A stretch of 64,000 bases of DNA, taken from assembly GCA_023418595.1 (NCBI GenBank), contig JAEZZI010000006.1, positions 1-64,000 of the forward strand, written 5' to 3'. The notes beneath the pieces are model-generated. The model was given only the letters and a program-made list of their open reading frames with translations. It had not been told where the DNA came from and did not search any database. Each line of letters opens with the position of its first letter. The stretch's first letter is position 1. Source of the DNA: Pseudomonadota bacterium (GTDB lineage Bacteria > Pseudomonadota > Alphaproteobacteria > Sphingomonadales > Sphingomonadaceae). This document shows, piece after piece, positions 26,471 through 34,881 of this stretch. The position numbers were made by a program, and so were the translations under genes.

Positions 26471-26742
26471 TCTAGAACAAAATCCGCGACGCGAGTAGCA
26501 ACCGCCGCTTTTTGCGATAGTGCAGTCGCGGTGGCGAATGGGCTGTCTTGGAAGCTGCTGGTGAGCTCGGTGCTTCGAATTACTCGTTGATCTTGACGCG
26601 ACATGCGTGAGGCGCGTCCGCTTCCGACTTTTGGAAACTCGCTCGTGAATGCCTCGTATTATGGGGCGCAAAGCGGACCTTCCGGCTATGCACTCCATCT
26701 GGCACGCAGCCAGTCCGTGGTCGCAGGCAATATCCGGCTTGC

Positions 26743-27939
26743 TCAATTCAGTAAGCCCTCAAGTGCATTACCAATCTGCTGCACGGCCTCTATGAGATGA
26801 CCGTCATCGAGGTGAGCATACCGGGCGGTGGTCTGAACATTGGCATGACCGAGCAGACGCCCGATCATTGGAAGGGTTTCCTTGTTCATCGCCGCATGGC
26901 TGGCGAATGTATGCCTAAGGTCATGGATGCGAACGCCGGGTAGTGCTGCTTGGTCTCTGAGCCTTCGCCAGAAAGCATTCACGCACCGCAGCGGTTTGCG
27001 GTAGCGGTGGTTCCAAAACGGATATGGTATCCTTTCGAAGCGCGGTAGCGCGGTGATCACTTCGCGAGCTGCAGAGCCAAGCCAGACCGTTCGCGGCCCG
27101 GTCTTGCTGTCGCGAAGGTGCAGCCGGTTGCCCTTGATGTCGCTCCATTCGAGCGTGAGGATCTCGCTCTTCCGACAACCTGTCAGCAGCAGGAGGGTGA
27201 TGGCTGCACCCGCGCATTGCTTCGTGCGATCATCTGATGATCGCAACTTCGCCAACTCGGCACCCAGACAGGCCAGTTCATCATTGGAAAGGAAGCGCTC
27301 GCACTGGCGCTTGCGGTTGGGCCGGACGGAGCGGCACGGGTTGGTGTTTTCAAGCCGGTAGCCCCATTCCTCAGCCTTGTTCAGCATATGCTTGAGGATT
27401 TCGAAGGTCCGGTTCGATGCTCCCGGCCCGGTTCGATTGTTGAGGTCCGCAAACCAGCTCGTGACGTGCCCCTCGTTCAGTTCGTCGATGTAGACGCCAG
27501 CAAAGGCGTCATCGAGGTAGCGGCGGCGGTAGCCGGTGTGCGTTTCCAGCGTCGATGCTTTCCAGCGAGGCGCCCAGCGATCCCAATACTCGGCCACGAA
27601 ATCGGCGAAGCTCGGCGCGGACCGGATGCGCTGGCGCTCGGTCGCTGGATCGCGACCGACCTGTGCGTAAGCGATGACGCGGCGCGCGACCATCTGCGCC
27701 TGGTAACGAGTAAGGACCGATGCGGGCCCGATTGTCACCGTGCGCATACGTCCAGCCATGCGGGTCTGGACGATGTAGACGTTGCGACCGCTCGGATAGT
27801 GGCGAATGCCAAAACCGTGCTCGACACCAAGCCAGGTCGTGGTGCGCGCCTTGCCTTTGGGAACGAGCTTGAAGTTAACGCTTGCCCCAACCTCGGCAAG
27901 CGCCTCTTCGACGATCTTCTTGAGACTGGCGGCAGTCAT
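26743..27939 (-). CDS. Tyrosine recombinase/integrase 1
   Basis: 398 residues with the catalytic R-H-x-x-R-H-Y set: Arg in G-C-R-K-S-E, then H-D-L-R-H-T-F-A-S, then L-L-G-H-A-N-V-Q-T-T-A-R-Y. An N-terminal arm and SAM-like core-binding domain (FVAEYWDRWAPRWKASTLET) precede it. It is the P4/phage-type integrase that moves elements into tRNA genes. Its ATG overlaps the stop of the second integrase by four bases, so both are translated together on the minus strand. It lies 2.4 kb from the attachment site. Confidence 0.9.
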   Translation of the reverse strand: MTAASLKKIVEEALAEVGASVNFKLVPKGKARTTTWLGVEHGFGIRHYPSGRNVYIVQTRMAGRMRTVTIGPASVLTRYQAQMVARRVIAYAQVGRDPATERQRIRSAPSFADFVAEYWDRWAPRWKASTLETHTGYRRRYLDDAFAGVYIDELNEGHVTSWFADLNNRTGPGASNRTFEILKHMLNKAEEWGYRLENTNPCRSVRPNRKRQCERFLSNDELACLGAELAKLRSSDDRTKQCAGAAITLLLLTGCRKSEILTLEWSDIKGNRLHLRDSKTGPRTVWLGSAAREVITALPRFERIPYPFWNHRYRKPLRCVNAFWRRLRDQAALPGVRIHDLRHTFASHAAMNKETLPMIGRLLGHANVQTTARYAHLDDGHLIEAVQQIGNALEGLLN

Positions 27940-29108
27940 GGCCTGAGACCAATCGCTTGGGCCAGCGAGCCTGATACACGCTCGGCGGCTTCGCCGATCA
28001 CGTCATCGGACAGGTGGGCATATTTCGCGGTCGTCTCGACAAGCTTGTGGCCAAGCAGCTTGCCGATGGTCGATAGCGGTACATTGTCCATGATCGCGGT
28101 TGATGCGAAGCTGTGGCGCAGATCGTGGATGCGAACGTCAGGCAAAGCGCATCGCCGCCGGAAACTATACCACCACCTCTCGAAATTGACCGGGCGCTTG
28201 CCGGTCTGGTTCGGAAACACCAGCTCGTTGTCTTCGCGCCGCTCGATCCGGGCCAGTATACCCTGCGCCTGCGTGTTGAGCCAAATCACCTTGGGACCGG
28301 TCTTGCTGTCAGGGAGCATCAGTCGAGGCGGTTTCACCCAGCCCCAGCGGAGATTTGTAATCTCACCGACGCGCGCGCCAGTGAACAAGAGCAGGCGAGC
28401 GATTGCGACCTGGGCCGGTTTGTCCGCCTCAGCCTCACGTAATGCCGCTCCGATCCGGCGATACTCGGCTGGTGTCAGATAGCGCTCAACGCTTTGCCGC
28501 TTGTATCGCGGCATCCCTCGGCAGGGGTTCGAACCCGGGCGACGCATCTTGAGCGCTTCGGCATATTTGAACAGCGCGGACAACACTGGCACGGCGCGGT
28601 TGAACTTCACCTCGCTCTCTCCCGCGCATCCATCGCGCCAGCGGTGGATGTCTGGTGGGAGGATGTCCGCTACGCGCGTGTCGCCAAATGTGGGCTTGAT
28701 GGTGAGCCGCCATGCAGCCCAGTTGCGCTTCGTAGTAGATGGCTTCCAGACGCGGGAAAGATCATCCCAATAAGCCTCGACGAAATCGTTCATCGTCGGG
28801 GTAGCCTTCACCACCGCGCGCTTGGGCAAACCATCGAGCGCAGCTTCTGCAAGAATGCGGCGAGCCTGCGCCCTTGCCAGCCCCGCCTCAAGCTCATCAG
28901 TTCTACCAAGGGTGATGCGGCGATGCTTGCCGCGATGGCGCAAGCGAACGAACCAGAAGTAGTTGCCGCTCGGCCTTACACGCAATCCGAAGCCCGCAAG
29001 CTCGGTGTCCCAGATGCAGTATTCGCGCTCGCGCAGCGGCAGTTTGCGGCGGGCAAAATTGCCATCGAGAAATGCTCTACGAGCTGACCTTCGACGTTTG
29101 GGGACCAT
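27936..29108 (-). CDS. Tyrosine recombinase/integrase 2
   Basis: 390 residues from the ATG at 29108, preceded by GAGGG. The frame extends 47 codons upstream only from a TTG. Catalytic residues: Arg in G-A-R-V-G-E, H-D-L-R-H-S-F-A-S, and L-L-G-H-K-L-V-E-T-T-A-K-Y. It has an N-terminal arm-binding region (FGLRVRPSGNYFWFVRLRHR) of DUF4102-like type. It is only distantly similar to integrase 1, yet the two are co-operonic; the pair probably acts jointly or one is a second element's integrase. Confidence 0.88.
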   Translation of the reverse strand: MVPKRRRSARRAFLDGNFARRKLPLREREYCIWDTELAGFGLRVRPSGNYFWFVRLRHRGKHRRITLGRTDELEAGLARAQARRILAEAALDGLPKRAVVKATPTMNDFVEAYWDDLSRVWKPSTTKRNWAAWRLTIKPTFGDTRVADILPPDIHRWRDGCAGESEVKFNRAVPVLSALFKYAEALKMRRPGSNPCRGMPRYKRQSVERYLTPAEYRRIGAALREAEADKPAQVAIARLLLFTGARVGEITNLRWGWVKPPRLMLPDSKTGPKVIWLNTQAQGILARIERREDNELVFPNQTGKRPVNFERWWYSFRRRCALPDVRIHDLRHSFASTAIMDNVPLSTIGKLLGHKLVETTAKYAHLSDDVIGEAAERVSGSLAQAIGLRP

Positions 29109-29389
29109 ATGGCATTCGCCCTCATGCAAACTGCCCCCAGAACCCTTGGAAATACTGTCATTTGCGGGGACCGGGCGGCATTCAACAGCGCCCTCTCTGC
29201 CGAGCACCTTGCGCGTTTCACGCACTGATTTTATTGCACTTTTTCCCAAAACACAGCAGTGCTACTGCGTACGGCATGCACCTACCGGCATTGAGACCGC
29301 AAAGGTTTCGGACCGACAAGCGCAACTCGTATCTGACCAAACGCCACCGACCGACGGCAGAAACGAATAAATGGGCTGGACAGAGCCGC

Positions 29390-29692
29390 TTAGCGAACTT
29401 GGCGTCGTAACCAGCCACGCTCTTCCCAGGCGCGCTTAATCTTGTCCACATCGCTCGATGGCGGATATAGCCCTGGCGCTGAGCTAAGCCACTCGAGATA
29501 AATCAGCACATTCGCCCGATTTTTGGAATCGAAGTGGCGCAGTTCGCCGACATTGAACCCTGTATGAGGCAATCTGTCGTTGTAACTATTAAGCAGGATT
29601 GCACCCGCTGCTCGAGCTGTGTCCGTGCGGTGGACGAGCGCGTGGTCCAACAAACCACGATAAGCAGCTAGCTGGCCAGGATTCATGTGCAT
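29390..29692 (-). CDS. Small hypothetical protein near the integrases (DUF7673-like)
   Basis: About 100 residues from the ATG at 29692, with GGAG eight bases before it; a longer frame exists upstream but lacks support. The sequence AAGAILLNSYNDRLPHTGFN and the W-L-S that follows look like the helical DUF7673 family of accessory-region proteins, often carried on mobile elements. Family membership is tentative. It reads towards the integrase pair. Confidence 0.55.
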   Translation of the reverse strand: MHMNPGQLAAYRGLLDHALVHRTDTARAAGAILLNSYNDRLPHTGFNVGELRHFDSKNRANVLIYLEWLSSAPGLYPPSSDVDKIKRAWEERGWLRRQVR

Positions 29693-30378
29693 TGAGATTC
29701 TCCGAGGTTCGAAACGAACCTTGGCTGATCGCTTCGGTTTAGCCCTCGAAAGGCAGATACGACGCTGCCCGAGCGCCAAATCCATGACTTCGCCAAGTCT
29801 GCCATCCCGCATCTCAACCCGTGTGACACGGCACACCGGACGGCTTCATGCAGCGCCAAAGCTGGCGGGGATGGTCACGATATTTGTAGGAGCTATCCCG
29901 ATGTCAAGCAGCGGTCGTCCTGAGCGAGGTTCGGCAACGTCGACACCATGGAAACGTTCGACACAGTCACAACCTTTGTTTCGTTTCCGGCCCATTACCA
30001 GTCGTCTCGTTTACACCGGAAGGGTAGGTGGTTCGAACATCCGCTTCATCCGGATCGTGAAGCGTTAACCGCCAGTTCGCAGGCAGCCCATAACAATTTC
30101 CACGCAATTTGACTGAAGTACACTATGTGGAAGAGCATCGAACCGATCCTACTGCCTGAAGGTGCCCCCATTACGTAACACTGAGATCCTTTACTTCTCT
30201 TATGGTTCAACCCCTGACGTGCTATTTGCGGTATCGCCGTTGACGGTAGAGGAACGCCATGAGAATCTGGCTCAAAGGAACGGGTTTATGATTGATTTGG
30301 GCAGATATTGGGCACGCGACATTTCGCGCACAACTAACTTGTTGAAGAACAAGGTGCATTTCCACAAACACTCCCGCA
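29693..30378. other. Spacer between the small gene and the attachment site
   Basis: No gene is convincing. One plus-strand frame from 30162 reads through the tRNA fragment and is therefore dismissed as coding. Such a region beside integrase genes usually holds arm-type binding sites and an excisionase promoter, but none is visible by eye. Confidence 0.4.
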
Positions 30379-30423
30379 TTGACATCGCAGGGGTCGCAAG
30401 TTCAATCCTTGCCGCGCCCACCA
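30379..30423 (+). other. attR: 3' part of tRNA-Val(GAC)
   Basis: TTGACAT (anticodon loop, anticodon GAC at 30381-30383), CGCAGGGGTC (3' anticodon-stem strand plus variable loop), T-arm GCAAG-TTCAATC-CTTGC (30396-30412), acceptor CGCGCCC, discriminator A and encoded CCA (30421-30423). The five bases left of the loop (CCGCA) fail to pair at two positions with CGCAG, and there is no D-arm or 5' acceptor. This is a tRNA remainder created by integration in the anticodon loop, not a functional tRNA gene. Confidence 0.8.
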
Positions 30424-30424
30424 C

Positions 30425-30461
30425 AAACCCAGCCAGACCACCCGGTCCGGCTGGGTTTTTG
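30425..30461 (+). terminator. Terminator of the tRNA-Val transcription unit
   Basis: AAACCCAGCC-A-GACC, loop, GGTC-C-GGCTGGGTTTTT: a long GC-rich hairpin with a T-tract immediately after the CCA end. This is the natural terminator of the original tRNA gene and shows that host sequence begins here. Confidence 0.85.
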
Positions 30462-30608
30462 TTTTATGGCGTGAGCACAATGTTCCGACGTGCGATGCTC
30501 TGAGATCGGGTTAGCGACACACTTGCACTCGATCATGCTCAACAGGGCAACATCCCGTCATGCTTAATCCGAGGACCGCAAACGACCCCATTGCGGACAT
30601 TCAGCTTA

Positions 30609-31013
30609 TCACCTGATTGGGGCTCGATTGAAGGCGAGCCAGACCAAGGCGCTCAAGGCACCACAGGCCATCGGAAGGGTCGGTAAGCCAACGCCGCCGA
30701 TACTTATTGGCACCATCAACAGGGCGCCGATAGCCGATCCTGCTATTGCTAGCAGGAATGGATACAGCAGCGTCGGTAGAGGTCGTCTCAACAAGGCTAA
30801 GCCTAGCGGCAACAGTAAAACCACGCCCACTGCTTCAAAGAGCAGAATGAAGGGCCAAACGTGAGCTACATCAGAGATGTGTAGCGCCCACCGATTGTCT
30901 GCCGCCATCGTCCAAACGAACAGAAGGGCCGTGGAAACGATGCTCCCGACAAAGACGGGGCCAAGTATGCGGCGGGCTAACCAATTCACGACGCAGGGAT
31001 AAGCTGCGAACAT
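30609..31013 (-). CDS. Small membrane protein, unknown function
   Basis: 134 residues with four hydrophobic helices (for example LGPVFVGSIVSTALLFVWTMA and WPFILLFEAVGVVLLLPLGLAL). No family is recognised. A GTG in frame at 30989 is an alternative start. Its base composition is less GC-rich than the genes to the right, and its promoter side carries the CCGCAATGTCCG word of the island spacers, so it may be a recent arrival despite standing right of the attachment site. Confidence 0.6.
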   Translation of the reverse strand: MFAAYPCVVNWLARRILGPVFVGSIVSTALLFVWTMAADNRWALHISDVAHVWPFILLFEAVGVVLLLPLGLALLRRPLPTLLYPFLLAIAGSAIGALLMVPISIGGVGLPTLPMACGALSALVWLAFNRAPIR

Positions 31014-31078
31014 CCCGTCCGCAATGTCCGGTTTCCACCCACAACCAGTCGAACCGCAAATGCCGTGGCTGCCCTAAC

Positions 31079-31705
31079 TTAGGCCTGCCCCTCCTTCGGC
31101 ATCGCCGCATCATCTTTCGCGCTTGCCGCCTTGTATGCCGCGCGGTCCGACAGCCGCGCCGCATAGGCCGCGAAAGCGTCGCGCTTGGGCAGCGACCCGA
31201 ATTGCGTGCCCCACATCACATGGCTGCCGACATAGACGTCCGCCGCGGTGAAGCGGTCGCCGGCGATATAGGGGTGTGCCGACACCGCGGCCTCCAGCAC
31301 ATCCACCACCCGGTCGTAATCGCCGTAACCGACCATCATCTTCTGCTCGTCGGTCGGCTCGACCTTGAGCGAGCGATTGGTGATCGCGGCCTCGACCGGG
31401 CCGGCGGCAAAGAACATCCAGCGATAATAATCGGCGCGCTCGTCCGCGGTCGGGGCGAGGCCGGCATCGGGATATGCTTCTGCCAGATAGGCGCAGATCG
31501 CCGCGCATTCGGTGACGATACGGTCGCCGTGGCGGATCGCGGGCACCTTGCCCATCGGATTGATCGCCAGATAATCGGCGTCCTTCATCGTCCCGCCATA
31601 GCCGAGCAGCACGGTTTCATAGGGCGCGCCGGTTTCCTCGATCACCCAGCGCGCGATCCGTCCGCGCGACATCGGGTTGGTGTAGAGAATCAGTTGGTCG
31701 GCCAC
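31079..31705 (-). CDS. Glutathione S-transferase family protein
   Basis: 208 residues: an N-terminal thioredoxin-fold domain (LILYTNPMSRGRIARWVIEE, then NPMGKVPAIRHGD and the TECAAICAYLA glutathione-binding stretch) and an all-helical C-terminal domain. GSTs conjugate or reduce xenobiotics. The GTG at 31705 is chosen because AGGAGG lies nine bases before it; the ATG at 31714 directly follows that site and has no spacing. Confidence 0.86.
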   Translation of the reverse strand: MADQLILYTNPMSRGRIARWVIEETGAPYETVLLGYGGTMKDADYLAINPMGKVPAIRHGDRIVTECAAICAYLAEAYPDAGLAPTADERADYYRWMFFAAGPVEAAITNRSLKVEPTDEQKMMVGYGDYDRVVDVLEAAVSAHPYIAGDRFTAADVYVGSHVMWGTQFGSLPKRDAFAAYAARLSDRAAYKAASAKDDAAMPKEGQA

Positions 31706-31911
31706 GCCTCGCATCCTCCTCGATCATGAGAACGAATTAGGAACGATAGCGCTGTTGGCGTCAAGAGGACGCGCGGAGATCGAGGCGCTCAGGTGATGTG
31801 GGTCAGGGAGGGGACAGGGGCCAACACCACCGAGCGCGCTCGATACGTCCGACATCGCAATCCATCAGGGATTGCCAGAGGGGCCCGGTCCGCACTCATT
31901 AGATAGCGAAA

Positions 31912-31938
31912 CGGGCGCCCTCTTCAAGAGGACGCCCG
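31912..31938 (-). terminator. Hairpin after trcR
   Basis: CGGGCG-C-CCTCTT, loop CA, AGAGG-A-CGCCCG, with GTTTCG after it on the minus strand, 30 bp downstream of the trcR stop. The weak T-tract lowers confidence. The remaining 31715-31911 shows no gene. Confidence 0.55.
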
Positions 31939-31967
31939 CCGCATTTTCGAACCATGCAGATATGCGC

Positions 31968-32663
31968 TCAGCGCTTGAACGGGTCTTCCCATCCGGCGGG
32001 CAGGCCTGGCGTGCGCGCAGTCTCGCCCGCGTCCGCATCGGCGGCATGCTCCGCCTCGTGCGCAGCGCGTTCGCGTTCGGCGCGCAGTTCGGTGATCAGC
32101 GCCTCGCGGTCGCCCTCAAGCCGGGTATCGACGGGCGCTTCGATCCCCGCCGCCTTCGCCGCCTTGGCCACCAGCGCGTCGAGTTCGCGCTGCGAGCACA
32201 GGCCCAGCGTCACCGGATCCTTGGGCGTGATGTTGGCGATGTTCCAGTGGGTGCGGTCGCGGATCGCGTCGATCGTCGTGCGCGTCGTGCCGATCAGCTT
32301 GCCGATCGCGCCGTTCGACACTTCGGGGTGATTGCGGATGATCCAGGCGATGCCGTCGGGCTTGTCCTGGCGCTTCGACACCGGGGTATAGCGCGGGCCT
32401 TTGGTACGGCGGACCTGTTCGGGGCCTTTCGACATGACCAGCCGGTAATCGGGGTCCTTCTGACCCTTTTCGATTTCGTCCATCGTCAATTCGTGCGCGC
32501 GCACCGGATCGCGGCCGGTCAGCTTGGTCGCGGCGGTATCGTCGGCGATCGCCTGCACTTCGAGGATGTGGAGGCCGCAGAATTCGGCGATCTGCTCGAA
32601 CGAGAGCGCGGTGTTGTCGACCAGCCAGGAAGCGGTCGCGTGGGGCATCAGCGGCTGGGCCAC
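31968..32663 (-). CDS. trcR: Cell-cycle transcriptional regulator TrcR (DUF1013)
   Basis: 231 residues. The opening AQPLMPHATASWLVDNTALS and FEQIAEFCGLHILEVQAIAD are the conserved start of the alphaproteobacterial TrcR/DUF1013 family. A second helix-turn-helix region (SNGAIGKLIGTTRTTIDAIR) follows. In Caulobacter TrcR acts with CtrA-controlled genes. The GTG start at 32663 is used because it gives the conserved N-terminus and has GGAG before it. The tail from about residue 190 is acidic and disordered. Confidence 0.9.
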   Translation of the reverse strand: MAQPLMPHATASWLVDNTALSFEQIAEFCGLHILEVQAIADDTAATKLTGRDPVRAHELTMDEIEKGQKDPDYRLVMSKGPEQVRRTKGPRYTPVSKRQDKPDGIAWIIRNHPEVSNGAIGKLIGTTRTTIDAIRDRTHWNIANITPKDPVTLGLCSQRELDALVAKAAKAAGIEAPVDTRLEGDREALITELRAERERAAHEAEHAADADAGETARTPGLPAGWEDPFKR

Positions 32664-32687
32664 GATAAAATCTCCGTGAAACAATAA

Positions 32688-32711
32688 GGGCCGCCCCTAC
32701 CCGGAGCGGCC
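32688..32711 (-). terminator. Hairpin between the glycosyltransferase and trcR
   Basis: GGCCGC on one side and GCGGCC on the other around CCTACCCGG, with CTTATTG after it on the minus strand. It lies after the glycosyltransferase stop. Tract is short, so the call is moderate. Confidence 0.45.
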
Positions 32712-32772
32712 GCCTCGTGTGACCCTCGATTTAGTCGCTGCGGCGGCGAAGGGCAAGGAGGATCGCACGCGA

Positions 32773-33795
32773 TTACGCGGCGAGCGCCAATCCCGGCAGC
32801 GGCGACAGCGCCTCGACGAATTGCGCGGCGCTCGCTTCCCAGGTGAAGCCGCGCCCATAGTCCGCGCAGGCCCGCCGGTCGCGAGTCAGCGCCGCGGCGA
32901 TCGCGCGGTCGAGATCGGCGTCCATCGCGCCGGTCGCGGGCGTCAACACATCCACCGGCCCGGTAACCGGATAGGCCGCGACCGGCGTCCCGCAGGCCAG
33001 CGCCTCGATCATCACCAGCCCGAACGTGTCGGTGCGGCTGGGAAAGACGAACACGTCGGCGGCGGCATAGATGCTCGCCAGTTCGCCGCCGAAGCGCGCG
33101 CCCATGAAGATCGCCTGCGGGTGACGCGCCGACAGCTTGTCGCGCGCAGGACCGTCGCCGACGACGATCTTCGTCCCCGGATGCCAACTTGCCAGAAACG
33201 CCTCGATATTCTTCTCGATCGCGACCCGTCCGACATAGAGCTGCAATGGGCGCGGCAGGTGCAGCAGGTTGGGATGCGGGCGGACCCGGTCGTGGAAATG
33301 CGTCAGATCGACGCCGCGCCCCCAATGCCGCACCTGGTCCAGCCCGTGTTCGACCAGCGTTGCGCGGATCGACGGGGTGGACGCGAGGATCGCCTGGGCC
33401 GGCCGGTGGAACCACTGGATATATCGCCACACCCATTCCGCAGGCACGCCCGAGCGTGCCGACACATAATCGGGGAACTGCGTGTGATACGCGGTGGTGA
33501 ACGGCAGCTTTCGCCGCAGGCACCAGCGCCGCGCCGCAACGCAGAGCGGCCCTTCGGTCGCGAGGTGGATCGCATCGGGCGCGAACATCGCCAGCATGTC
33601 GCCCACCCGCCCGCTCCCCGCCAGCGCGAGGCGAATTTCGGGATAGGTCGGGCACGGCACCGAACGGAACAAGTCGGGGGAGATGACCAGCACCTCATGC
33701 CCCTGCCCCTCCAGCACCGCGCGGACGGCTTGCAACGTGCGGACGACTCCGTTCACTTGAGGCACCCACGCATCGGTGACGATTGCGATTTTCAC
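32773..33795 (-). CDS. GT4-family glycosyltransferase, group 1
   Basis: 340 residues from a GTG: KIAIVTDAWVPQVNGVVRTL is the standard N-terminal Rossmann start of family GT4 enzymes, and the C-terminal half carries LYVGRVAIEKNIEAFLASW and the E-x7-E sugar-nucleotide motif (E-A-L-A-C-G-T-P-V). In alphaproteobacteria this gene is often next to a UDP-2,3-diacylglucosamine-hydrolase-like phosphoesterase, as here, implying a glycolipid product. The precise acceptor is not deducible. Confidence 0.86.
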   Translation of the reverse strand: MKIAIVTDAWVPQVNGVVRTLQAVRAVLEGQGHEVLVISPDLFRSVPCPTYPEIRLALAGSGRVGDMLAMFAPDAIHLATEGPLCVAARRWCLRRKLPFTTAYHTQFPDYVSARSGVPAEWVWRYIQWFHRPAQAILASTPSIRATLVEHGLDQVRHWGRGVDLTHFHDRVRPHPNLLHLPRPLQLYVGRVAIEKNIEAFLASWHPGTKIVVGDGPARDKLSARHPQAIFMGARFGGELASIYAAADVFVFPSRTDTFGLVMIEALACGTPVAAYPVTGPVDVLTPATGAMDADLDRAIAAALTRDRRACADYGRGFTWEASAAQFVEALSPLPGLALAA

Positions 33796-33811
33796 GCCCC
33801 GCCTCCAGAAT

Positions 33812-33922
33812 CCGTTCGTCCCGAGCGTAGTCGAGGGGCTTTGCCGAGCGAAGCCGAGGCTCTGCGCTCCCCAATTCTCGCTACGCTCGAAAATGCCCCT
33901 CGACTTCGCTCGGGACGAACGG
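33812..33922. repeat. Palindromic repeat, family A variant
   Basis: Long inverted repeat. CCGTTCGTCCCGAGCG begins one arm and its reverse complement with CGGGACGAACGG ends the other. Arms share the GTTCG-CGAGCG-AGTCGAG core of the three other family A sites but with a CCC/GGG instead of TTT/AAA substitution. Confidence 0.8.
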
Positions 33923-33940
33923 TGGAGGTTAGCCCGGAAC

Positions 33941-34810
33941 TCACGCCGCCACCCGCTCGACCAGCACCACCGGCGCATCGCGCTTCGCGACCTCATCCGC
34001 CCAGTGCAGAATCTCCATGCGGCCGTCGAAATGCTCGACCAGCGCGGTGCAGCCCTCGACCCAGTCGCCGTCATTATAATATTGGACGCCGTCGATCGTC
34101 CGCATTTCGGCGGTATGGATGTGCCCCGCAACCACCCCGTCGACGCCGCGCGATCCGGCCTCCTTCGCGACGATGCCCTCGAAATCCGAAATGAACTCGA
34201 CCGCGTTCTTGACCTTGTGCTTGGCATGCTTCGACAGCGACCAATAGGGCAGGTCGAGCTTGCGCCGCCAGAAATTGACCCAGCCGCTCAGCACCATCAT
34301 CGCGTGGTACGCCGCGTCGCCCAGATAGGCGAGCCAGCGATGCGACAGCATGATCGCGTCGAATTCGTCGCCGTGCAGCACCAGCAGTCGTCGCCCGTCG
34401 GCGGTGGTGTGCACCGCTTGCCGCCGGATTTGCACGCCGCCGAAATTGAGGCCGGTAAACTGCCGGAACATCTCGTCGTGATTGCCGGGGATATAGGTGA
34501 TCTTCGTTCCCCGCTTCGCCCGCTTCAACACGCGCCAGACGATGTCGTTGTGCGACGCGGGCCAGTAGAATTTCTTCTTGAGCCGCCAGCCGTCGATGAT
34601 GTCGCCGACCAGATAGAGTTGCTCGCTGTCGACATGATCCAGAAAGTCGATCAGCAATTCGGCATTGCAGCCGCGCGTGCCGAGATGAACGTCCGAAATC
34701 CAGATCGTCCGAAACCGCCGCCGCTCGGTAATCGTCTTTTCCGGGATCGACGGTTCATTCGGGAATTCGACCTGCGACAGATCGAACGGTAACCGTGTGA
34801 CGGTCGCCAT
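33941..34810 (-). CDS. UDP-2,3-diacylglucosamine diphosphatase-like metallophosphoesterase
   Basis: 289 residues with the calcineurin-like metal sites in order: D40-x-H42 (SDVHLGTRG), G-D-I-I-D-G-W, G-N-H-D-E and near the end G-H-I-H-T-A-E. This is the LpxH-like family, broader than true LpxH of lipid A synthesis. The long start, with a hydrophilic N-terminus, is kept as ATG 34810 with no better site. The gene lies upstream of the glycosyltransferase, separated by a repeat unit, on the same strand. Confidence 0.85.
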   Translation of the reverse strand: MATVTRLPFDLSQVEFPNEPSIPEKTITERRRFRTIWISDVHLGTRGCNAELLIDFLDHVDSEQLYLVGDIIDGWRLKKKFYWPASHNDIVWRVLKRAKRGTKITYIPGNHDEMFRQFTGLNFGGVQIRRQAVHTTADGRRLLVLHGDEFDAIMLSHRWLAYLGDAAYHAMMVLSGWVNFWRRKLDLPYWSLSKHAKHKVKNAVEFISDFEGIVAKEAGSRGVDGVVAGHIHTAEMRTIDGVQYYNDGDWVEGCTALVEHFDGRMEILHWADEVAKRDAPVVLVERVAA

Positions 34811-34881
34811 ATGCGGGTGCTCCCCAGCCCTTGCCTGGGGAGGCTATGCCAGCCTTATGTGACGATTTGACCGAAGCGAGG

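Noticed and set aside
30355..30423. Functional tRNA gene call
   Set aside because: No 5' acceptor strand, D-arm or matching 5' anticodon stem; only the 3' part is present.
30162..30503. Plus-strand ORF of 113 residues covering the half-tRNA and terminator
   Set aside because: It has a GTG start without a ribosome-binding site and reads through the tRNA fragment and terminator hairpin, so it is almost certainly not translated.
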